From an uncultured Bacilli bacterium (lineage in GTDB: Bacteria; Bacillota_I; Bacilli_A; RF39; UBA660), in the NCBI GenBank assembly GCA_934168245.1, contig CAKPMY010000005.1:23656-87655 (forward strand): DNA of 64,000 bases, in the 5' to 3' direction. Below the pieces are notes generated by a model that worked only from the letters and a program-made list of their open reading frames with translations, was not told where the DNA came from and did not search any database. The position numbers and the translations under genes were made by a program. Shown piece by piece: positions 8,119-17,202 of the stretch (positions within the stretch are counted from its first letter, which is position 1; the number at the start of each line of letters is the position of its first letter).

Positions 8119-9551
8119 AAAACTTCTTTTTCTTCCTTTATCTTTCTATTAACTATCTCCTGATAAGCAACATCTACATCATTAAATTTAAGTCTCTGAT
8201 AAACTTCTCTTCCCTTTCCAAGTAAAAGAACCATATCTTTATCTTTAGCCATCTCTATTGCACTTTTTATTGCTAACTTTCTATCAGGTACTATCATCAT
8301 ATTATTATATTTATCTTTAATACCTTCATACATCATATTAACACTATTCACCATTGCCATATCATCAGGATCATCATAAGTAAATATTACATAATTAGCC
8401 ATCTCACAAATACTTTTCGCAATACTTTCTAACATATTAACATCTTTATCCATAACTGCCCCTAATACGGCTATTGTATTATTAATATCTAAAGTATGTA
8501 CAAAATTAATAAGTTTAATAATACTATTAGAAGTATGTGCATAATCAACCATAACATAATAGTTATCATCTGTCTTTAGCATCTCCATCCTACCTGGTAT
8601 TACTAAATCACTTATTTTATTTAAGAATTCTTCTTTCCTATATCCTAAAGTTAAAACACAAAGTATTGAGGCCGCCAAATTATATATATTAAATTCTCCC
8701 AGTAATGAACTAAGTACATCAAACTCTTCATTATTATATTTAAACTTTATAAGTGTCTTTGAATTATTAATACTAAAATCTATAATTTGTAATGTACTTC
8801 CTTCTCTTCTTCCATATGTTAAAATATTAGATCTACAAATACTCTTTACACTCTCAAAATATGGATCATCACTATTAAGTATACAGTATTCATCTTCCTT
8901 TGTCTGATTAAAAATAGTTGCCATTGTATTAAAATACTCTATAAATTTATTATCATCATCTAAATACTCATTAGCAAGATTAGTAAAGACAACTAAATCG
9001 TAATTAACTGCCACTAAATCTCCTCTTGCTATCTCTTTATTTGAAGCCTCTACTATAGCATACTTACATCCAAATTTAACAAACTCTTCTAAGCCATCAT
9101 ATAAGTTTGCTGCATCTCTAACTCCATTAGAAGTCTCATCACTAAAAGCCCCACAGCTCCGACCATTTGTCCCAATATATCCAGTTTTACTAAGTCCTAA
9201 TAAATTCTGTATAATTACCGAAGTACTTGTTTTTCCATCTGTTCCAAGTGTCCCAATCATTGTCATCTTCTTATCTGGAAAATCATAAAACTTCTGACAT
9301 AAATATGGAAACTCTCTATTTGTATCCGGCACTTTTATAATTGCAACTCTAGGATCTGAAACATCTCTACTAACAACTATAGTACTAGCACCATTTCTAA
9401 TAGCCTCTTCTATACAATTATGCCTATCTAAATTACTATCTATAGTACATACAAACAAATCATCTTTTTCTACTTCACTAGAATTATTTCTAACATTTCT
9501 AATAACAAAATCTGTTCCAATACCAGGATACAAATCATTTAGTTTCTTCAT
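8115..9551 (-). CDS. murE: MurE-type UDP-MurNAc-dipeptide amino acid ligase
   Basis: The 478-residue protein is a Mur ligase. The N-terminal domain binds UDP-MurNAc, the central ATPase domain has the P-loop GTDGKTSTS, and the C-terminal domain follows GRMEML and DYAHTSNS. The layout is that of MurE, which adds the third residue of the wall stem peptide. The residue-selecting motif, DNPR in diaminopimelate-adding enzymes, reads DDPD here, so addition of an amino acid other than meso-DAP is likely (inference). I start at the ATG (9551) because AGGTG lies 6 nt upstream; the preceding in-frame GTG is inside that site. A promoter is at 9569-9596. Confidence 0.85.
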   Translation of the reverse strand: MKKLNDLYPGIGTDFVIRNVRNNSSEVEKDDLFVCTIDSNLDRHNCIEEAIRNGASTIVVSRDVSDPRVAIIKVPDTNREFPYLCQKFYDFPDKKMTMIGTLGTDGKTSTSVIIQNLLGLSKTGYIGTNGRSCGAFSDETSNGVRDAANLYDGLEEFVKFGCKYAIVEASNKEIARGDLVAVNYDLVVFTNLANEYLDDDNKFIEYFNTMATIFNQTKEDEYCILNSDDPYFESVKSICRSNILTYGRREGSTLQIIDFSINNSKTLIKFKYNNEEFDVLSSLLGEFNIYNLAASILCVLTLGYRKEEFLNKISDLVIPGRMEMLKTDDNYYVMVDYAHTSNSIIKLINFVHTLDINNTIAVLGAVMDKDVNMLESIAKSICEMANYVIFTYDDPDDMAMVNSVNMMYEGIKDKYNNMMIVPDRKLAIKSAIEMAKDKDMVLLLGKGREVYQRLKFNDVDVAYQEIVNRKIKEEKEVL

Positions 9552-9568
9552 ACTATTCACCTATACAA

Positions 9569-9596
9569 ATTATACAGTAAATATATCTTAAATCAA
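9569..9596 (-). promoter_or_regulatory. Promoter of murE-vanZ
   Basis: The minus strand shows TTGATT and TATAAT separated by 16 nt, ending about 18 nt upstream of the murE start. It is divergent from the promoter at 9607-9635. Confidence 0.6.
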
Positions 9597-9606
9597 AGTT
9601 TTTTTC

Positions 9607-9635
9607 TTGATATAGTCTACATTTTACGTTAAAAT
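9607..9635 (+). promoter_or_regulatory. Promoter of arginase-like gene
   Basis: TTGATA and TAAAAT are separated by exactly 17 nt, 20 nt upstream of the start codon. The two divergent promoters share an intergenic region of about 100 bp. Confidence 0.6.
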
Positions 9636-9654
9636 TTATATTAAGGTGATAATA

Positions 9655-10563
9655 ATGAAATCAATAATTATTGGTGCTGGTAGTGACTTAGGTATCCATA
9701 TCGATGGAGCCTCTCTTGGTCCTGTCCAATTAATAAATGACATAAAAAGTTTTTATACAGGTGAAACAATTACTATTATGCAGCCTGAAGATATTTTAAA
9801 AAGTAGGAATTTATCCGATCGTAGAAAAAATGAATATGAAGTTGATGAAATAAATACTAAAATATATACTTCTGTTCTCGAAAAGGAAAAAGATCATTAT
9901 TTTCCTATCGTTATCGGTGGAGATAGTTCAATTACTATTCCTGTCGCTCTAGCCAGTGCTAAGAATTATGAAAATATTGGTATGCTACTCTTTTCTCCAT
10001 ATACTAACTACAATACTTTTGATACAACTGTCTCTGGTAACATTAACGGTATGTCTCTAGCCGCTATAAATGGCTACAAAAATAGTGAGTTAAGATATTA
10101 TCATGATGGCGATGTCATTCAAGCAACTAAAACTGTCGTAATTGGTGCTAGAAGTATTGATGACTGGGAAAAAGATAATGTTAAGTATTCTGGCCTAACT
10201 GTCTTTACAAATGAAGATATCAAACAAAAAGGAATAGAAGCAGTAATTGAAGAAGCCTTCACCATTGTAACTGAACGTACTAAAGGTGTGCATATAAGTT
10301 TTGATTTAGGTCTCCTAGATCCAGATATTGCTCCTGGTGTATCTATCCCTGAATTTGATGGTATGACTGAAGAAGAAGTCATGAATATTAATAAGTTAAT
10401 AATTAAACATATAAAAAATATTATTTCTTATGATCTAGTTGAGTTTAACCCTTTACGTGATGAAGGTAGAAAAACAGAACAAATTGCCCTAAATCTACTA
10501 GCTCAAATGATAAATAGTGCTGAACAAAAAGAAGAAAATGAATTCGAAGTAAAACTAAACTAG
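9655..10563 (+). CDS. Arginase/ureohydrolase-fold protein lacking metal ligands
   Basis: The 302-residue protein keeps the arginase/agmatinase fold markers: a GGD motif, SGNINGM, VVIGARS, PGV, and a final VEFNPLRDE block. Five of the six residues that bind the two manganese ions in the family are replaced. GGDHS became GGDSS (residues 88-92), DAHxD became SPYTN (114-118), and the second aspartate of the SxDxDxxDP motif is Gly219; only Asp217 remains. It is therefore unlikely to be a ureohydrolase, and may be a regulatory or ligand-binding pseudoenzyme. The start is the ATG at 9655, 5 nt after AAGGTGA. It stands alone on the plus strand, convergent with ftsZ. Confidence 0.8.
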   Translation: MKSIIIGAGSDLGIHIDGASLGPVQLINDIKSFYTGETITIMQPEDILKSRNLSDRRKNEYEVDEINTKIYTSVLEKEKDHYFPIVIGGDSSITIPVALASAKNYENIGMLLFSPYTNYNTFDTTVSGNINGMSLAAINGYKNSELRYYHDGDVIQATKTVVIGARSIDDWEKDNVKYSGLTVFTNEDIKQKGIEAVIEEAFTIVTERTKGVHISFDLGLLDPDIAPGVSIPEFDGMTEEEVMNINKLIIKHIKNIISYDLVEFNPLRDEGRKTEQIALNLLAQMINSAEQKEENEFEVKLN

Positions 10564-10580
10564 TTTACTTCTTTTTTTTC
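10546..10580 (+). terminator. Terminator after arginase-like gene
   Basis: The stem GAAGTAA(A)ACTA / TAGTTTACTTC, including the stop codon region, is followed by eight T residues on the plus strand. Confidence 0.75.
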
Positions 10581-10605
10581 ATGAAAAAAAGAGACCTAAG
10601 TCTCT
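10579..10605 (-). terminator. Terminator after ftsZ
   Basis: On the minus strand AGAGACTTAGGTCTCT forms a short tight hairpin that starts in the ftsZ stop codon and is followed by TTTTTTTC. With the plus-strand hairpin next to it, the region is a two-way terminator. Confidence 0.75.
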
Positions 10606-11722
10606 AGTAATTTCTATCTCTTAAAAATGCTGGTATATCAAAATCTCCACCATCAGCATCATCATCACTACCCTGTAACACTTCTGCTTCTTTTGTTCTT
10701 CTAGTAGGTTGCGCATTACTAAATACTGGTTGTTCTTGTTGAACAGTAGCAACTTGTGCAGCTGCCTTTTTATTTTTATCAAAACCAGTCGCTATAACTG
10801 TAACAATTACTTCATCTGATAAGTTTTCATTAATAACAGAACCAAATATTGTATTAATATCTGTATTAGCTGCTGCTCTTACAACTTCCGCTGCTTGTTC
10901 AGCTTCAAATAATGTTAAATTAACTCCACCAGTAATATTAATAATTGCATCTGTAGCACCTTCTATTGACGTTTCAAGTAATGGTGAAGAAACTGCTTGC
11001 TTAGCCGCATCAATTGCTCTATCTTCACCCATTCCAATACCAATACCTATAATTGCTTGTCCAGATTTCTCCATAACTGCTTTAACATCGGCAAAATCCA
11101 AGTTAATAAGTCCAACTACAGCAATCAAGTCTGATATAGATTGAACACCTCTTCTTAAAACATTATCTACTTCTTTAAATGCTTCATACATTGGTGTAGA
11201 TCTATCAATAATTTCTCTTAAACGATCATTTGGAATAATAATTAATGTATCAACATGCTTCTTTAAATCTTCAATTCCTGCTACTGCTTGCTTCATTCTT
11301 CTTGGTCCTTCAAATGAGAAAGGTTTAGTTACAATAGCAACAGTTAATGCTCCAAGACTTTGTGCAATTTCCGCAATAACAGGAGCAGCTCCAGTACCAG
11401 TTCCTCCACCCATACCACAAGTAACGAATATCATATCAGCACCAGTTAAAGCCTCTTCTATTTCTTTCTTAGATTCAATAGCAGCCTCTTTACCAATCGC
11501 TGGATTAGCCCCAGCACCTTGTCCATCAGTTAAAGCAGTTCCTAATTGAATCTTTACATCTGCTTTAGATTGATTTAAAGCCTGTCTATCTGTATTAGCA
11601 GCAATAAACTCAACACCTTTAACACCGGACTCAACCATTCTGTTAACGGCATTACCACCACCGCCACCTATTCCAATAACCTTTATAGTTGTTACCATAT
11701 CCATTTCTAATCCGCCTATCAT
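10604..11722 (-). CDS. ftsZ: Cell division protein FtsZ
   Basis: The 372-residue tubulin-like GTPase forms the division ring. Near the N-terminus it has VIGIGGGGGNAVNRM, the tubulin signature GGGTGTGAAP around residue 110, and the T7 loop NLDFADVK. A variable linker follows, and the C-terminal peptide DIPAFLRDRNY matches the FtsA/EzrA-binding tail. A strong site (GGAGG, 6 nt spacing) supports the ATG at 11722. It lies 11 nt after ftsA and ends in a two-way terminator. Length and motifs are normal. Confidence 0.98.
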   Translation of the reverse strand: MIGGLEMDMVTTIKVIGIGGGGGNAVNRMVESGVKGVEFIAANTDRQALNQSKADVKIQLGTALTDGQGAGANPAIGKEAAIESKKEIEEALTGADMIFVTCGMGGGTGTGAAPVIAEIAQSLGALTVAIVTKPFSFEGPRRMKQAVAGIEDLKKHVDTLIIIPNDRLREIIDRSTPMYEAFKEVDNVLRRGVQSISDLIAVVGLINLDFADVKAVMEKSGQAIIGIGIGMGEDRAIDAAKQAVSSPLLETSIEGATDAIINITGGVNLTLFEAEQAAEVVRAAANTDINTIFGSVINENLSDEVIVTVIATGFDKNKKAAAQVATVQQEQPVFSNAQPTRRTKEAEVLQGSDDDADGGDFDIPAFLRDRNY

Positions 11723-11733
11723 CCTAGACCTCC

Positions 11734-12972
11734 TTAATTATCAAAAAAATGTCCAAACACTCTACTTACTATATTATCGTTAATAGTAGCCTTTTGTCCA
11801 GTAGATACTAAAATTTCTCTATCATTTTCACTAATCATATTACATCTTTTACCCCTAAGTAAAAGTTTATCATCAAAATATTTAACAATTCCAAAAACAC
11901 TACTATATTTATTATGTCTTAATCCCATAACCGGTATATTGCAAACCTTAGCCCTAGTTCCAAAAGTATCTTCAAGTAAATACTGAAAACCGGCTAACTC
12001 ACTCAATCCACCTGTTACAATTATATAACGTATTTCTCTATTTGTTAAGTTTTTTATTGATATTTTAGCAAGTTTTAGTATTTCCTCAATTCTAGCCTGT
12101 ACCACTTTTGAAACTCCAACTTGGGATATTTCTTTAGTCTCATCTGCCATAGTTAAACATTCCATAACATCATTATTAGATGCATAATTAGCAGAAGCAA
12201 CCGCAAATGTTTCTTTTAATTTACGACTATCTGGCAGTCTTAATTTAAAAATATAAGAAATATCTTGATCCACATTAAAACTACCAATAGGAATAACATC
12301 ATTCTTAATCTGTATCCCTTTATTAAATACAGAAACATTAGTACTTCTCTCTCCAATATTAATAATGGCTCCCACTACCTCACTAGTTCTCTCACTAGCA
12401 ATAGTATAATAATCTCCTGTAGAACTATAAGCCATATCAATAGTTTCTAATCCAGCCAATTTTAATACTTGTAGTATTCTATATAAAGGTTCTTTTAATA
12501 GTGTACTAACAACTACTTTAGCCTCAAGTGATTTACCAGACATTCCCTTAGGATCGTGAATATTCTCTTTATCATCTACTGTAAAACTAATAGGAGAAGC
12601 CGTAATAACTTCATATTCCTCATCTATATGTCCAACTAATGCATCCTTTAAAACATTTCTAACGTCCTCACCTGTAATCTTCTCATAATCAATAACATCA
12701 ACAGATCCAACTACAATATCCATTCTACAATCAGTTGGAGGAATACATGCAATTACTTTAGTAATCTTAATACCAAGCATTGCATTAACTTTCTTAATAG
12801 CATTTCTAACACTAGTAACAGCTAACTTAGTATCTTCAATTTGCCCATTCTTAATACCTTGAGACTTACTACTAACAGCAGCCAATACATGAAAAGTACT
12901 TTTATGTTTTTCACATACAACAACTTTAATACTATTAGTACCTAAATCAATTGAAGTATAAATATCACTCAT
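11734..12972 (-). CDS. ftsA: Cell division protein FtsA
   Basis: The 412-residue actin-fold protein tethers FtsZ to the membrane. It shows the N-terminal phosphate-binding segment SIDLGTNSIKVVV, the SHS2/1C insert region, the second phosphate segment INIGERSTNVSV and the adenosine motif IIVTGGLSELAG. The C-terminus ends in VSRVFGHFFDN, a plausible short amphipathic membrane helix. Its ribosome site is AGGAG. It is the first gene of an ftsA-ftsZ unit with a promoter at 12999-13026, separate from the membrane-protein genes upstream. The Bacilli order ftsA-ftsZ is kept. Confidence 0.95.
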   Translation of the reverse strand: MSDIYTSIDLGTNSIKVVVCEKHKSTFHVLAAVSSKSQGIKNGQIEDTKLAVTSVRNAIKKVNAMLGIKITKVIACIPPTDCRMDIVVGSVDVIDYEKITGEDVRNVLKDALVGHIDEEYEVITASPISFTVDDKENIHDPKGMSGKSLEAKVVVSTLLKEPLYRILQVLKLAGLETIDMAYSSTGDYYTIASERTSEVVGAIINIGERSTNVSVFNKGIQIKNDVIPIGSFNVDQDISYIFKLRLPDSRKLKETFAVASANYASNNDVMECLTMADETKEISQVGVSKVVQARIEEILKLAKISIKNLTNREIRYIIVTGGLSELAGFQYLLEDTFGTRAKVCNIPVMGLRHNKYSSVFGIVKYFDDKLLLRGKRCNMISENDREILVSTGQKATINDNIVSRVFGHFFDN

Positions 12973-12998
12973 CCTAGCATCTCCTATTCTTAACTTTA

Positions 12999-13026
12999 AT
13001 TATACTATAAAAGAAATAGATTGAAA
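12999..13026 (-). promoter_or_regulatory. Promoter of ftsA-ftsZ
   Basis: The minus strand has TATAAT about 26 nt upstream of the ftsA start and a TTTCAA-like -35 at 16 nt spacing. The -10 is perfect and the -35 is weak. Confidence 0.5.
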
Positions 13027-13045
13027 AGATTTTTTATAAATCTTT
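13020..13045 (-). terminator. Possible terminator before ftsA
   Basis: AAAGATTT / AAATCTTT forms an 8-bp AT-rich hairpin just after the stop codon of the upstream membrane-protein gene, followed by a short T tract. It partly overlaps the proposed ftsA -35, so it may only attenuate. Confidence 0.4.
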
Positions 13046-13049
13046 ATTT

Positions 13050-14453
13050 CTAAATAGTTTTATAAATTACCACATCACTATCAGAATAAATAAGATCATA
13101 ACTATTAGTCTTTAAATAAGTCGCAAGTCCACACTTTTTAGGAATAATAAAATAGTCAAAATTATATTTTTTTAATAACTTAGGATAATTATAATCCAAG
13201 TCCATAATGTCTAGCCAATCTTCAAAATTATACCCAGAATATAAATCGGCTCTTCCATCTATAAACACTTCAATATCATTATATATTAAATATCCACCAT
13301 AGTCATAAAAATTAAAAAGTCTCTGTGGATTTTCTTTTTTTAATACCATAATTGCTTTTTCATTAACTTTACGATAACTTTCTGTCCCTGGTTTAAACAT
13401 CAAAAGTAAGCCAATAAAAATAGCCGATAAAATAATTAAAACTGCATCGGTTCCTTTATCTAATTTTCTCTTTGGAATATAATACCAAATACAATATGAC
13501 ATTACTATATAAATAAAAGGCCAGAATCTTATACTCTTAAGTCCCAAATATAGTGTAAACAAAAATAAAAGGAAGTCTAAAAACCTAATCTTTTTCTTAC
13601 TAAAAAACATAAAACAAAAAGTTAAAAATGCTATCAAAAAATATGGATAATGATTTAATACATTAAGATCACTACAATGCCATTCCATAATATTAGAAAG
13701 CATAACACTATTTCCCATGTTTTGATAAGGATATAGTATCATCTTATAACCATGAGGATTAAAAAATAAAGGAATAAATCCTAATACAACACATAATATA
13801 TACTTTTTTATTTGTAACTTTGTATACTTTTTAGCACTAATCTTAGAAGTATTAAACGAAAATAATCCAGTCAATAAGAAAAGTATTGGTAATAAATAGA
13901 CCAAATTACTACTTCCTCCATGAAAATTAACCCAGCAAAGTGAAATTAATGGTAAAAATAAATATTTTCTCGATTGTTCGTTATTATAAATATCATAAAG
14001 TATCAATATCGTAAATGAAAGTAAACAAAAACTAATCATATGTGGTCTTGCTTGTAGTCCATAAAAAAGTATTGCTGATAAAGAAATCCACAACATACTA
14101 AAAGGTACATTTTTTAGATATTCATCCTTATTACTCAAAAAAATTGTCAATTGTAATATTAAAAATGTTATAAAACAATAAATATAAACATGATATTTCG
14201 GAAAGATAGTTGACATACCATAAATCAACACTTCAAACAACCATTCATGTGAAAACCAATACTTCCCAGTCATATACCAAGAAAAAACATCATGAGTTAA
14301 TATTTTAGAACTTTTACCCATTACTTCTCCAGCCTTAATATGCCAAAAATAATCAGGCTCAAAAGTAAAAAAAACTAATGAAAATAACGAAAAACAAAAA
14401 ATAAGTACTAAAAACAAAATAAGTAACTTATTTTTTTTAAATGTTTCAACCAT
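13050..14453 (-). CDS. Polytopic membrane protein, possible GT-C-type glycosyltransferase
   Basis: The 467-residue protein has roughly ten to eleven predicted transmembrane helices and no signal for secretion beyond the first. After helix 1 comes an extracytoplasmic loop with FEPDYFWHIKAGE and HDVFSWYMTGKYWFSHEWL. Acidic and aromatic residues in the first outer loop are typical of GT-C lipid-linked sugar transferases, where they hold the catalytic Asp. The C-terminal soluble part contains FIDGRADLYSG. I do not recognise a specific family and the enzymatic role is inferred. It is not an evident close paralogue of the next three genes but lies in the same run. AGGAGG supports the ATG. Confidence 0.6.
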   Translation of the reverse strand: MVETFKKNKLLILFLVLIFCFSLFSLVFFTFEPDYFWHIKAGEVMGKSSKILTHDVFSWYMTGKYWFSHEWLFEVLIYGMSTIFPKYHVYIYCFITFLILQLTIFLSNKDEYLKNVPFSMLWISLSAILFYGLQARPHMISFCLLSFTILILYDIYNNEQSRKYLFLPLISLCWVNFHGGSSNLVYLLPILFLLTGLFSFNTSKISAKKYTKLQIKKYILCVVLGFIPLFFNPHGYKMILYPYQNMGNSVMLSNIMEWHCSDLNVLNHYPYFLIAFLTFCFMFFSKKKIRFLDFLLFLFTLYLGLKSIRFWPFIYIVMSYCIWYYIPKRKLDKGTDAVLIILSAIFIGLLLMFKPGTESYRKVNEKAIMVLKKENPQRLFNFYDYGGYLIYNDIEVFIDGRADLYSGYNFEDWLDIMDLDYNYPKLLKKYNFDYFIIPKKCGLATYLKTNSYDLIYSDSDVVIYKTI

Positions 14454-14464
14454 ATAATAACCTC

Positions 14465-15796
14465 CTACTCTAATATATATACATCATAGAATAACACTGA
14501 GTCAATCTTTTTACCATTATCCATTACATAATGAATTAAATCAAGATTTGTCTGGGTTCCCATTTTTAATTTATTAGGATTAACAAAAAATATTGTATCG
14601 CCTCTTTTCTTTTTCAAGGCCTCAAGCATCTTTTGATTTCCATTATATCCCCAATTACCCTTATTAATCAAATCTAGATATTCAATCTTTTTATCATTTA
14701 ACGTCTCAAAAAAATACCCAAACTCATCAAGAAAAACAAAATCATATTGTGGATATTTCTGTATCACTGCATTAACAGCTTTAGCAGACATATAAGTATT
14801 ATAATCAATTAAACGATACTGATAATTATTAAGATCATTTGGAAAAATTATTTTTGTATTATAAAAGTCTCTAAAATAAATCAGTATTGGCATAGCCACA
14901 ATAAAGAACAAAACAATACATGTGTACGATAATTTTATTTTATCAGATAAATAGTATAAACATAAAAATAAAAATACCAATAAAGCCACAAAAAAATGAT
15001 AATAATCAAATAATGGTATCGCAACACTATAAAATGCAAGAGCATAATAATTATATATATTTTTAGGATATTTTTTAATAAAATAAATAGTTCCAATATA
15101 TATGAAAATAGTAAGCAACGTATATATAGTAAACAAGTTACCATTACCGCCAGCAAAGTCAAAAAGTCCAAATACACATAAATCTAAAAATGGTATAAAA
15201 GACTTGGTAACAAGTAAATATATAACAAATATCATTAATACCAAGAAACAACTCAGTGCTCTTTTTAACATTTTTCTCTTATCTTTATAGTAATAAAATA
15301 ACCCGGCAACTAAACATAAGGCTCCAATACTTTGTTTAGTCAAAATTAAAAGTCCCAACATTATTCCTATTACAAGGTCGTTGTCTTTATTTTTTTCTAA
15401 ATAAAAGATTATCATTAATAAAACAAAAGCAAATATATTATAATTTGGCGTAATAATAGGCATAGGAGTAAAAAAGAAAACAAACAATAATAATCCTTTT
15501 TTTCCAAGTAATTTAAAAATAAAGTAAAAAGAAATAGTCAAACATAAAGCATTAATAATATAAAGAAGCAAAATATTATGTCCAAAAACAAGAAAAAACA
15601 AAGCTATTATAGCTGGATACAAGGGTGTAATAACCATATTAAAATCACGATAAGGAATGAGCCCTAAAGAAATATTATAGGCAAAACCATAATTCCAAAC
15701 TTCATCATGTGTAATTGGGAAAAAAAATAAATTGAAAAACAAAAAATATAAAAATATAAAAAACAACATCAAAATCAAACCATACTTTTTTCTCAT
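14465..15796 (-). CDS. GT-C-like polytopic membrane protein, paralogue 1 of 3
   Basis: The 443-residue protein has about ten transmembrane helices. The first outer loop reads FPITHDEVWNYGFAY and is followed by GLIPYRDFNMV. The HDE triplet in this place resembles the catalytic loop of family 39/GT-C glycosyltransferases. Shared with the next two genes are a YLEK...D.LIG segment, ILTKQSIG, a LCVFGLFDFAGGNG loop, and a C-terminal soluble part with GYNGNQKML. Such proteins usually move sugars from polyprenyl phosphate onto wall or surface glycans, which is inference here. It overlaps the upstream paralogue by 4 nt. Confidence 0.65.
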   Translation of the reverse strand: MRKKYGLILMLFFIFLYFLFFNLFFFPITHDEVWNYGFAYNISLGLIPYRDFNMVITPLYPAIIALFFLVFGHNILLLYIINALCLTISFYFIFKLLGKKGLLLFVFFFTPMPIITPNYNIFAFVLLMIIFYLEKNKDNDLVIGIMLGLLILTKQSIGALCLVAGLFYYYKDKRKMLKRALSCFLVLMIFVIYLLVTKSFIPFLDLCVFGLFDFAGGNGNLFTIYTLLTIFIYIGTIYFIKKYPKNIYNYYALAFYSVAIPLFDYYHFFVALLVFLFLCLYYLSDKIKLSYTCIVLFFIVAMPILIYFRDFYNTKIIFPNDLNNYQYRLIDYNTYMSAKAVNAVIQKYPQYDFVFLDEFGYFFETLNDKKIEYLDLINKGNWGYNGNQKMLEALKKKRGDTIFFVNPNKLKMGTQTNLDLIHYVMDNGKKIDSVLFYDVYILE

Positions 15797-17196
15797 AAAT
15801 CTCTACTCCCAACATCATAAACAAAAATTACTTTTTTATTATAAAAATAAACATTGTAATTTTTAGTTTCTTCTACCAACTGACTATTATTTATAATATA
15901 CTCACATAAATCCGTTGCAAACTGTCCCCCATACTCCTTAGTTCTTCTGTATTCTTCCATATCAATAATATAATAACCATCATCATTATTTCTAACCTTA
16001 TTAATCATCTTCATAGTACCATTATAACCAAAATTACCATTAAGTGGAACCATATAATAATCTAATTTTTCCTCATTAATAATCTTAACTAATACTCCCT
16101 TACTAGAAAGTATATTAACATTGGAATCGCTTCTATATTTTAAATAAAGTTTATTTACCCTATTAAAATTATCTCTATTATCTGCATTCACATATAAATA
16201 ATCAAAATTATGTGCATAAAGAAAATATTTTTCACTATCCATAAACAAATTAAAAGTAAAAGTAATAGAAGTTAAAACCACACCTAAAAAACAAATATAC
16301 TTATCAGAAACCTTCTTCTTTTTTAATATAGAAAGTAACATTAAAGAACAAATCGCTAAATAAACACTAAAATGATAATAAGAAAATATTGGTATCATAA
16401 CTGAAAAGAAACAAAGTAAATAATAACCCATTATATCTTTTTTATTAAAGATAATATATACAATATTCAGAATCAAAAGTATAACAGTTAAAACTACATA
16501 TCCAACAATAAACTCCCCATTCTTACTAGCAAAATCAAAAAGGCCAAGTACACATAAATCAAAGAAGTCTTTAAATGAACCAACAATAAGCAAATAAACT
16601 ATATAAATAACACCAGGTATTAAACAACCAATAAATCGCCTAAATAACTTACTCTTATCCTTAAAATAAAATATAAAACTTGGAATAATTAAAAATATAC
16701 CCACTGTATGTTTAGTTAAAATACATAAGGCTAACACAACACCAATTAAATAGTCATTCGCTTCTTCTTTCTCTAAATAAATAAGAAGTATTGTCAAAAA
16801 CATTAAAAAGAAATTATATGTTGGTGTAAATGCATAAAAACTAGGAAAAGTCATAAAAAACAAAAAGAGCCAAACCACCTTTCCATACATTCTATAAACT
16901 ATAAAAAATGTTAAAGTAATTAACAGTGACTGTTCAATCAAAAACATTAAATTATTATGTGATATATGTAATCCTAAAGACATAACAAAATTATACAAAC
17001 CAGGAGTAATCATATTAAAATCTTTAAATGGTATTTCTCCCTTAGAAAAGGCATAACTAAAGCCATAATTCCAAGCTGCATCATAAAAATTTAATTGACT
17101 AAAAAACATCAAAGCAAAAAGAGCAAGAAAAAAAACTATCACATACTTAATATTTTTCCTTATAAACTTAAATAATTTGTTATCATTAATTTTCAT
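15793..17196 (-). CDS. GT-C-like polytopic membrane protein, paralogue 2 of 3
   Basis: The 467-residue membrane protein is a tandem paralogue of its neighbours. Matching blocks are WNYGFSYAFSKGEIPFKDFNM, YLEKEEANDYLIGVVLALCI, LTKHTVG, LCVLGLFDFASKNG and GYNGTMKMI. The first outer loop has YDAAWNYG, so the HDE triplet of paralogue 1 is reduced to a single acidic residue. Substrate is unknown. The gene start is 7 nt from the preceding gene, so the three copies form one translational run. Divergence between copies is large, which argues for an old duplication. Confidence 0.65.
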   Translation of the reverse strand: MKINDNKLFKFIRKNIKYVIVFFLALFALMFFSQLNFYDAAWNYGFSYAFSKGEIPFKDFNMITPGLYNFVMSLGLHISHNNLMFLIEQSLLITLTFFIVYRMYGKVVWLFLFFMTFPSFYAFTPTYNFFLMFLTILLIYLEKEEANDYLIGVVLALCILTKHTVGIFLIIPSFIFYFKDKSKLFRRFIGCLIPGVIYIVYLLIVGSFKDFFDLCVLGLFDFASKNGEFIVGYVVLTVILLILNIVYIIFNKKDIMGYYLLCFFSVMIPIFSYYHFSVYLAICSLMLLSILKKKKVSDKYICFLGVVLTSITFTFNLFMDSEKYFLYAHNFDYLYVNADNRDNFNRVNKLYLKYRSDSNVNILSSKGVLVKIINEEKLDYYMVPLNGNFGYNGTMKMINKVRNNDDGYYIIDMEEYRRTKEYGGQFATDLCEYIINNSQLVEETKNYNVYFYNKKVIFVYDVGSRDL

Positions 17197-17202
17197 CTAC
17201 AA

